DNA of 64,000 nt from Streptococcus oralis (lineage in GTDB: Bacteria; Bacillota; Bacilli; Lactobacillales; Streptococcaceae). Under the pieces are notes generated by a model. The model was given only the letters and a program-made list of their open reading frames with translations, made no database searches and was not told the origin of the DNA. A program made the translations under genes and the position numbers. This document shows, piece by piece, positions 55,764 through 64,000 of this stretch. Position 1 is the first letter of the stretch. Each line of letters starts with the position of its first letter. The stretch is from contig NZ_CP046524.1 in the NCBI RefSeq assembly GCF_021497945.1, positions 1,275,501 to 1,339,500 of the forward strand, in the 5' to 3' direction.

Positions 55764-57155
55764 TTATTGATCACGGTCATAATACATTTCGTGAGCTTTC
55801 AATCGAGAATTAAGCAATTCTGGAATAGTCACAAATGTATAACCTTGCTCTTTCAGATATTCTATAATCTTTGGAAGAGCATTAACTGTAGCGCCATGAA
55901 TATCATGCATAAGAACAATCGATCCATTACGAACCTGATGCTGAATCTCTGTCAAAATGGCTGTCTCATTCTTACTCTTCCAGTCCAAACTATCCACATT
56001 CCACATGATAAAGCTCAAGTCCAGACTGTTACGGATATCATCAGTAATGGCACCATAAGGCGGACGCATGAGTTTAGAACTCGATCCTAAAACCTTGGTC
56101 AAGGCATCTTCTGTATCCGTGATTTGCTTTTTAGCATCTTCGAGAGATAATTTAGAAAGGACAGGATGATCCCAGCTATGATTTCCCACAACATGCCCTT
56201 CTGATTTCATTCGTTTCAGAAGATCTTCATTGCCAGCAATGTTTTTACCAAGTACAAAGAAGGTTGCCTTTACATTGTACTTAGCCAATGTATCCAAAGC
56301 TTGTGTAGTTGTAGATGGATTTGGACCATCATCAAAAGTCAAGGCTACAACTTTTTTATTTTTTTGTACAAAGTAAGCTTGGTAGAGCTCAGCATCCTTT
56401 TCTAATAGATAAGAGGACTCCAATACATCAAAGAAACTGGATATTGGTAGAGCAATTTCCTCCAGAGTATCCCCTGGATTCGCAGGATAAAGGATGATTT
56501 GGCTATCTTTATAATCAAAGCTCCATGATGCCAGATCTTGGTCTGTAAAGTATTTTAGGACCTGATCAATTTTTGTCTGGTCAAGTTTCTTATCTTCTAG
56601 AGTTGATTTGATTTGACTCAGCAGGAGTTCCTTAGCCTTGCTATCATCTTTGAAAAGTTGACTAAGTGTAAAAAGTTTACCATCTTCTGTCAAGTGAACT
56701 TTCCCTAAAGACGTCTTTTCTTTTTCTTCAACCTTTGCTGCAGACAAATCGTAGACTTGCTTACTAATATTACGAGCAACAACTCCCTTTAAAACAGGAT
56801 CTAATTGCTCGGTATAATAAAAGACCAAATCTTCTTTATCTTCCAGCTTTTCTTTAATATTCTGGTTGATTTTTTCCCTAACAGGCGCAATGACTTCCTC
56901 CCCTTGAAGAGGATAATAGACAATCACTTCAGCTTGACCTTTTCGGAAATGGTCTTTCTGACTGCCTGCGTTGAATTGTTGGTCTTTTTCATTTTTTAAG
57001 GTTTCAATTTTTTGTTCATAGGATTGTTTCTGCAAAATCTTGTGACCAATCACGCCACCTAGGCAGATCATAGCAAGACTTAAAATACCTACTAAAACAA
57101 GTAATACATTTCTCTTTTTATCGTGGGAAACACGCTTCTCTCTATTTTTCTTCAT
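55764..57155 (-). CDS. pgdA: Peptidoglycan N-acetylglucosamine deacetylase
   Basis: The 463-residue protein has a basic N-terminus, one membrane helix ([21 protein letters not shown], residues about 17-38), a middle domain (about 60-255) and a C-terminal polysaccharide deacetylase domain. That domain shows [13 protein letters not shown] (metal Asp), GNHSWDHP (His pair) and [10 protein letters not shown]. In pneumococcus PgdA deacetylates GlcNAc in the wall and confers lysozyme resistance. GGAGGT touches the ATG directly, too close for pairing; an extended -10 (TGA-TATGAT) ends 7 nt before the ATG. Confidence 0.94.
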   Translation of the reverse strand: MKKNREKRVSHDKKRNVLLVLVGILSLAMICLGGVIGHKILQKQSYEQKIETLKNEKDQQFNAGSQKDHFRKGQAEVIVYYPLQGEEVIAPVREKINQNIKEKLEDKEDLVFYYTEQLDPVLKGVVARNISKQVYDLSAAKVEEKEKTSLGKVHLTEDGKLFTLSQLFKDDSKAKELLLSQIKSTLEDKKLDQTKIDQVLKYFTDQDLASWSFDYKDSQIILYPANPGDTLEEIALPISSFFDVLESSYLLEKDAELYQAYFVQKNKKVVALTFDDGPNPSTTTQALDTLAKYNVKATFFVLGKNIAGNEDLLKRMKSEGHVVGNHSWDHPVLSKLSLEDAKKQITDTEDALTKVLGSSSKLMRPPYGAITDDIRNSLDLSFIMWNVDSLDWKSKNETAILTEIQHQVRNGSIVLMHDIHGATVNALPKIIEYLKEQGYTFVTIPELLNSRLKAHEMYYDRDQ

Positions 57156-57161
57156 ACCTCC

Positions 57162-57170
57162 ATCATATCA
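57162..57170 (-). promoter_or_regulatory. Extended -10 promoter of pgdA, possibly giving a leaderless mRNA
   Basis: TGA-TATGAT on the minus strand (TATGAT at 57162-57167), with six bases between it and the ATG at 57155. Confidence 0.5.
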
Positions 57171-57223
57171 AATCAGAACTATAATTTCAATGATAAATCG
57201 ATATTCTTCTATTTTTGAAAGAA

Positions 57224-57257
57224 ATAATAAAAAGCCTAGATGATCTAAGCTTTTCAA
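57224..57257 (-). terminator. Terminator of ezrA
   Basis: AAAAGCTTAGAT and ATCTAGGCTTTT pair (one mismatch), followed by TATTATT on the minus strand. Confidence 0.7.
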
Positions 57258-57260
57258 GTA

Positions 57261-58988
57261 TTAGAAGCGAATCGCTTCACGTGTTTTTTCATAAGAAGAA
57301 ACAAAGCGATTTGTGACTCCTGGTTCTGCAACTTCCAAGGCCTGAGAAATCTTCTCAAATGATGCCTTGTAGTCAAATTCTTTTTCAAAAATTTCAAGCG
57401 CTTCATTGAAAGCTTGCTGTATACGCTCATCAAATGAACGGTAACGGTTTGAATACTGCAAGAGTTGCTCCGTCAAGGTCGCATATTGAACAATATTGTA
57501 GGTTTCTGTTTCAAGAGCCTCCATGTCATGGGTCGCAATTTCAAGAATTCGTTTAACGGATTCAATATTCACTTGTGGTTGCTCTAACTCTGCCATCAGA
57601 TCTTCTGTGTTATGGCTTGCAGTGAAGAAAAGTTTCAAGAAACTTTGAGGAATACCCGGCAAGTTTCTCTTTTCCATATACCGTTTAATGGTATGCAAAC
57701 GATTCACATAAACATTGGCTTTCTGACGAGCATTGATGTCGTCTTTTTCGATTTGAGATAGGCGTTCACTAACAGAAACTTGCTCGTCTTCAATGTCTTT
57801 TAGATTACTTTGAAGTGAATTAAACTGCTCCTCTAAAACAGAGTAAGCCTGAGTAGGTTCTGTCTGATCTTCAGTTGCCTCTGTGATTGCGGTATCAAGA
57901 CCTGACAATTCAGCTTGAAGACGGCGGACATGGTTCCCATCACTTTCTGGGAGAAGATAGGTTTTATTTAAGCGTTCAAGATCCTGAACCAAAACCTGAT
58001 TATTTTCTTTCAAGTGATTGAGATAGGTTGGAAGCGTTGAAAGGAGACTTTCAACAACTTTTTGAGCAGCAATTTCACGCGTGAAAATATCATAGAGCGC
58101 ATTAATCTCTTCTTGGATTTGTGTATTTTCATACTCCGCATTGTCCAATTCCAACTGGCGGATGTTTTCTTGATTATTTTTCAAGGATTCATGTAAAAGT
58201 TGGAAGCGTGACTCGATATCCGTTTCAGTGAAGTGATAATTAGCATCTAAGAGTTTACGGTAGCCTTCCTCCAAATCTTCCAATTGTTCTGGCAGTTCCT
58301 TTGTCAAGGTTTCAACAAGAGCTGGAACTCGATCAACGATATGTGTCAAAGCGAGAATATGATTTTCAGTTGAATCAAGAATTGCTGCAGCCTCAACTGG
58401 GTCACCTGAAGAGTTCAAGGTTACAAATTGAGAAAACTCTGACTGGATATTTTCCAATTGTTTCTCAATTTCAGGAAGGGCTTTACCATACTGTTCCGAA
58501 TTTTCTGCTACAGTATGTTGCAGACTTTCAAATAAGTCCAAAGCATGCAGAACACGTCCGCTATTCTTAGACTCTTGTTTTTCAAGTTCTGAAAGCGCAT
58601 TGCGAATCGCCGCAATGTCTTCTTCAATTAAATCAATTTGACTTTCGATTTGATCGATTTGATGAGCCGCTTTGAAAAAGCGAAAAGAATTATTATAGCC
58701 TTCAGCCTCAAAGAGGTTATTTTCTATATCAGCAAATGAGTTAAGGGATAAATCAACCCATTTTTGATTCCATTCACGGAAGGTTACCTGACTTTGACCA
58801 ATCAAATGCATGTTTTTAACCGCTTCAACCTCATCATTTACAGGAAGGTTGTAGAGTTCTTCTTTTCTTTCCTCGAGGGCCGTCAATCTACTTACATTAC
58901 GCTTACGTAGGAAGATTGCCGCTACATAAGCTAGAATCAAAATGACTGCAATCGCAACCATTAGATAAATTAATTGTCCATTAGACAT
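57261..58988 (-). CDS. ezrA: Septation ring regulator EzrA
   Basis: The 575-residue protein has an N-terminal membrane helix (LIYLMVAIAVILILAYVAAIFL, residues 5-27) followed by long coiled-coil, spectrin-like repeats to the C-terminus, with the conserved GQSQVTFREWNQKW. EzrA binds FtsZ and other division proteins and is essential or near-essential in pneumococcus. A -10 (TATAAT) and AAGGAG lie upstream. It follows gyrB on the same strand. Confidence 0.95.
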   Translation of the reverse strand: MSNGQLIYLMVAIAVILILAYVAAIFLRKRNVSRLTALEERKEELYNLPVNDEVEAVKNMHLIGQSQVTFREWNQKWVDLSLNSFADIENNLFEAEGYNNSFRFFKAAHQIDQIESQIDLIEEDIAAIRNALSELEKQESKNSGRVLHALDLFESLQHTVAENSEQYGKALPEIEKQLENIQSEFSQFVTLNSSGDPVEAAAILDSTENHILALTHIVDRVPALVETLTKELPEQLEDLEEGYRKLLDANYHFTETDIESRFQLLHESLKNNQENIRQLELDNAEYENTQIQEEINALYDIFTREIAAQKVVESLLSTLPTYLNHLKENNQVLVQDLERLNKTYLLPESDGNHVRRLQAELSGLDTAITEATEDQTEPTQAYSVLEEQFNSLQSNLKDIEDEQVSVSERLSQIEKDDINARQKANVYVNRLHTIKRYMEKRNLPGIPQSFLKLFFTASHNTEDLMAELEQPQVNIESVKRILEIATHDMEALETETYNIVQYATLTEQLLQYSNRYRSFDERIQQAFNEALEIFEKEFDYKASFEKISQALEVAEPGVTNRFVSSYEKTREAIRF

Positions 58989-59068
58989 ATCAAACTCCTT
59001 TTATACTAGAAACAATCGTATTGATTATATCATATTTTTTAGGTCATGGGAACTATTTCCCACATTTT

Positions 59069-61592
<2,524 letters not shown>

Positions 61593-61599
61593 ACCCTTC

Positions 61600-61608
61600 A
61601 TTATACCA
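61600..61608 (-). promoter_or_regulatory. Extended -10 promoter of the HAD-gyrB unit, possibly giving a leaderless mRNA
   Basis: TGG-TATAAT on the minus strand (TATAAT at 61600-61605), with seven bases between it and ATG 61592. Confidence 0.6.
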
Positions 61609-61649
61609 TTTTTTTATGAAAAAAGCGATGATTTCCAAGTTTTTTCCAA

Positions 61650-61679
61650 GTAAAAAACGAGAGTCTGCCTCTCGTTTTA
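61650..61679 (-). terminator. Terminator of the rodA-DJ-1 unit
   Basis: AAAACGAGAG-GCAGA-CTCTCGTTTT followed by TT on the minus strand, directly at the DJ-1 stop codon. Confidence 0.85.
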
Positions 61680-62231
61680 TTGTTGATTTTCAAAGACATC
61701 CCGATAGAGCATGCCGATTCGTAAACTTTCGGCATCTCGGCCCAACTGCTCCACCAATTCATAGGCAAAGGCTAGGGCGGTTGACGGCCCTCGGCTAGTT
61801 GTTAGATTGCCATCCACAACCACTGTTTGCTTTTGGTAAATCCCGTCAGTAATTTGCTCTTGAACACCGTCATAACAGGTGAAGTGCTTGTCTTTCAGGA
61901 CACCTGCTTGATGGAGGGCGATTGGGGCTGCGCAGATAGCCGAAATCTTCTTTCCTTCTTGATTAAAGGCTTGGATCTCAGAAATGAGGGCTTGATTATC
62001 CCGTAGATTTGCTGATCCAGGCATGCCACCTGGAAGAACGAGCAAGTCATAGTCGGATAAATCACCATCAAAGACACGATCGGCTTTCACCTGAATGCCA
62101 TGTGATCCTGTCACTTGCTCCTCAAACCCAACCATATCACAGTAAATGTTTGCTCGACGCAAGACATCAACTACTGTCAAGGCTTCGATTTCTTCAAAGC
62201 CATTTGCTAAGATAACTGCTACTTTTGCCAT
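61677..62231 (-). CDS. DJ-1/PfpI family protein
   Basis: The 184-residue protein has AVILANGFEEIEALTVVDVLRR with the conserved Glu, LLVLPGGMPGS and the nucleophile Cys in SAICAAPIALHQAG. DJ-1 proteins act on reactive aldehydes or oxidised thiols; the exact role is unclear. It starts 10 nt after rodA, probably cotranscribed. Confidence 0.9.
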   Translation of the reverse strand: MAKVAVILANGFEEIEALTVVDVLRRANIYCDMVGFEEQVTGSHGIQVKADRVFDGDLSDYDLLVLPGGMPGSANLRDNQALISEIQAFNQEGKKISAICAAPIALHQAGVLKDKHFTCYDGVQEQITDGIYQKQTVVVDGNLTTSRGPSTALAFAYELVEQLGRDAESLRIGMLYRDVFENQQ

Positions 62232-62241
62232 AGTGGCCTCC

Positions 62242-63465
62242 TTATTTGATTTGTTTTAAGACGACTTTCTTTCGTTTGAAAGGAACTTTTCCACTTTTCT
62301 CCTCTGCTAGATTAGTCTGGTAACTCATAGACAAGAGGAGACCGACTCCGATGAGGTTACTAATAATTGCTGACCCCCCTTGAGAAATGAATGGCAGAGG
62401 AATCCCTGTCAAAGGAAGTAGGCCTGTTACGGCACCGATATTTTCAAAGATATGGAAGAGTAGCATCATGATAAAACCAGTCGAAATATAGGTATAGAAC
62501 TGATTATTTGATCTGAGCGTAATCTTCAACATACGATAGATAAGAAGTAAGTACAAAGCAATGACAAAGACTGAACCAATGAAGCCAAAATCTTCAGCAA
62601 TCACTGTGAAAATCATATCACTCTCACGTACTGGAATGAGGAGATTGGACACATTGAAACCTTGTCCAAATAAGCCACCACTTCCAATAGCAATTTGCCC
62701 CTGCGCCTGTTGGTAAGTTGTTGTTTGTGCGAAGTCAAAGGGATTGAGCCAAGCCAAAATACGGTTAATCTGGTAGGTCGGCATTCCAATCTGGTGCAAG
62801 AAAGCACGTCCATCCTTGCTTATAAAGATGGCCATGAAGCCTGCAACTGCAGTCACTCCTGTCGCAAAAACTGGAACGATAATCTTCCATGAAACACCTG
62901 AAAGGAGCACCATTCCTGCAAAAATAGCTACGAAGACCAAGGCAGTCCCTAAGTCACTTTGTAAGGCTAAGAGGAGCAAGACTGGGATGGTAAAGGCAAT
63001 CATCCAACCAATCAATAGGAAATCCAACGGAATAGTCCGTCGCCATTCCTTGTGTTTTTGAGTGAATTGTACAATGACTCGAGCCAACATCAAGATATAG
63101 GAAATCTTCATGAACTCAGATGGTTGAAAGAGTGTCGTTCCCCCAATTGACACCCAGTTTTTAGCACCCGTAGAAGCTACTAAACTCGGATTGTAAAAAA
63201 CAAGGGGGAGAACCATCAAAGCCAAACCTAAGCCATAAAGATAGGGAGTCACCTTCCATAAAAACTCGGTATTGAAGAACATGACGACAAACCCAATGAC
63301 AAGCCCCAAAGCAATCCAGGCGATTTGCTGACCTAGAATTGGAAGTACATTATTGGGATAGTCATGGCTAACTGCTATATAAATGGCCATTACTCCTATC
63401 ACCAGTAAACAAAACACTGGTAGAAGGAGACTATAATCGACTCGAGAGTCGAAGGAACGTTTCAT
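62242..63465 (-). CDS. rodA: SEDS-family peptidoglycan glycosyltransferase RodA
   Basis: The 407-residue protein has about ten membrane helices and SEDS signatures: GAKNWVSIGGTTLFQPSEF, LLALQSDLGTALVF with the catalytic Asp region, EDFGFIGSVFVIALYL and GGSAIISNLIGVGLLLS. RodA polymerises peripheral peptidoglycan with a class B PBP. FtsW was considered, but the neighbourhood with gyrB and ezrA and the short N-terminus favour RodA. It follows the dinG gene by 5 nt. Confidence 0.9.
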   Translation of the reverse strand: MKRSFDSRVDYSLLLPVFCLLVIGVMAIYIAVSHDYPNNVLPILGQQIAWIALGLVIGFVVMFFNTEFLWKVTPYLYGLGLALMVLPLVFYNPSLVASTGAKNWVSIGGTTLFQPSEFMKISYILMLARVIVQFTQKHKEWRRTIPLDFLLIGWMIAFTIPVLLLLALQSDLGTALVFVAIFAGMVLLSGVSWKIIVPVFATGVTAVAGFMAIFISKDGRAFLHQIGMPTYQINRILAWLNPFDFAQTTTYQQAQGQIAIGSGGLFGQGFNVSNLLIPVRESDMIFTVIAEDFGFIGSVFVIALYLLLIYRMLKITLRSNNQFYTYISTGFIMMLLFHIFENIGAVTGLLPLTGIPLPFISQGGSAIISNLIGVGLLLSMSYQTNLAEEKSGKVPFKRKKVVLKQIK

Positions 63466-63470
63466 ATTTT

Positions 63471-64000
63471 TTACCTTTTCTCTTTCTTGGATTTTTCTTT
63501 CATTCTATTGCGATGGGATTGTAGAAAATCTGCTACTGCAGATTCTAGCTGACTTCTAGCAAGGACCCGAACCGTTCTTTCTTTTGACAAGGTTTGGGCG
63601 ATTTGTTTGCCATAGCGCTTGCTAACGACACGACTGTCTAAGATTACAGCAACCGAACCTTGGTCAGGCCGTCTAACAGTACGACCAAGGGCTTGTTTCA
63701 ACCGAATAATAGCCATCGGCAACTGATAATCATAAAAAGGATTTTTTCCTTCTCGACGTAGTTCTTGGTTTAATTTTTTGGTTAAAGGTTCTTGGGGATT
63801 TTGGAAAGGCAATCTCGGAATCACTTGGAGTACAAATGGATGGGTTGAAAAATCAACTCCTTCCCAGAAACTACCTGTTCCAAGCAAGATCTGGCGTTCA
63901 CCTTTTTCAAAACGTTTTTTCAGTTGGCTTGGTTCCCCATTTTTATACTGAGCTAGATGAGGTTGGTCGAGCAGGTCCGAAACTGCCAGCAACATCTCTT
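63471..64000 (-). CDS. dinG: DinG-type ATP-dependent helicase, C-terminal part (cut by the window end)
   Basis: The visible 175 residues contain the helicase domain 2 motifs LLGTGSFWEGVDF (motif V) and KQALGRTVRRPDQGSVAVILDSRV (motif VI), followed by a basic tail (MKEKSKKEKR). These are typical of XPD/DinG superfamily 2 helicases; Firmicute DinG proteins often carry an N-terminal exonuclease domain that would lie outside the window. Confidence 0.88.
   Translation of the reverse strand, partial: EMLLAVSDLLDQPHLAQYKNGEPSQLKKRFEKGERQILLGTGSFWEGVDFSTHPFVLQVIPRLPFQNPQEPLTKKLNQELRREGKNPFYDYQLPMAIIRLKQALGRTVRRPDQGSVAVILDSRVVSKRYGKQIAQTLSKERTVRVLARSQLESAVADFLQSHRNRMKEKSKKEKR

Overview
The window is chromosomal DNA of a mitis-group Streptococcus (S. 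pneumoniae, S. mitis, S. oralis or a close relative). The support is low GC content, TATAAT/TTGACA promoters, cre sites, a tmRNA tag of AKNNTSYALAA, and pneumococcal-type genes: PgdA, EzrA, CppA, PyrR-attenuated pyr and uraA leaders, and a glycine T-box ahead of glyQ/glyS. From memory, several gene blocks lie next to each other here that are apart in the pneumococcal reference, so a rearranged or non-pneumoniae strain is likely; this needs an alignment. Most of the window is core genome. The only mobile-element remnant with good support is a small islet after rpmE2.

Layout. 1-2.9 kb: flavodoxin (cut by the window edge), a DHH phosphodiesterase, rpmE2 with a leader hairpin, then an integrase stub and a RelB/ParE-type toxin-antitoxin pair between near-identical 18-bp repeats. 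2.9-9.2 kb: the pyrR-pyrB-carA-carB operon (minus strand) behind a PyrR attenuator, with a highly folded carA-carB spacer. 9.2-16.7 kb: nth, yceD, a small helical protein, an ABC-F ATPase behind a clear attenuator, htpX, lemA, rsmG and uraA. 16.7-24.1 kb: membrane protease, DMT transporter, serine hydrolase, cppA, aquaglyceroporin, and an ATP-grasp plus two-esterase group. 24.3-33.2 kb: thiI with its cysteine desulfurase, a small anchored protein, ftsK, and the fruR-fruK-fruA operon under cre control. 33.4-34.1 kb: tRNA-Ser(GGA) and tmRNA. 34.1-45.6 kb: SGNH hydrolase, Cof phosphatase, CapA-like protein, def, rlmB, trxB, an amino-acid ABC transporter pair, small enzymes, DUF1836-hemolysin III, and pdxST. 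45.7-50.2 kb: a flavin redox locus, nox divergent from apbE and two FMN reductases. 50.3-57.2 kb: glyS, glyQ and a predicted zinc peptidase under a glycine T-box, then an aldo-keto reductase and pgdA. 57.3-64 kb: ezrA, gyrB, a HAD phosphatase, a DJ-1 protein, rodA, and the C-terminal part of a DinG helicase.

Points that stand out. (1) The ABC-F gene has a three-codon leader peptide and mutually exclusive anti-antiterminator, antiterminator and terminator pairings readable directly from the bases. (2) The reductase downstream of apbE ends in two copies of DATSGAS, which resembles an ApbE flavinylation site. (3) The carA-carB spacer holds a well-primed short ORF and competing hairpins ahead of a carB start that has no Shine-Dalgarno. 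(4) Four genes and one short ORF start 7-8 nt after an extended -10 box, so their mRNAs may be leaderless. (5) A 173-bp doubly branched palindromic element lies between glyQ and glyS.
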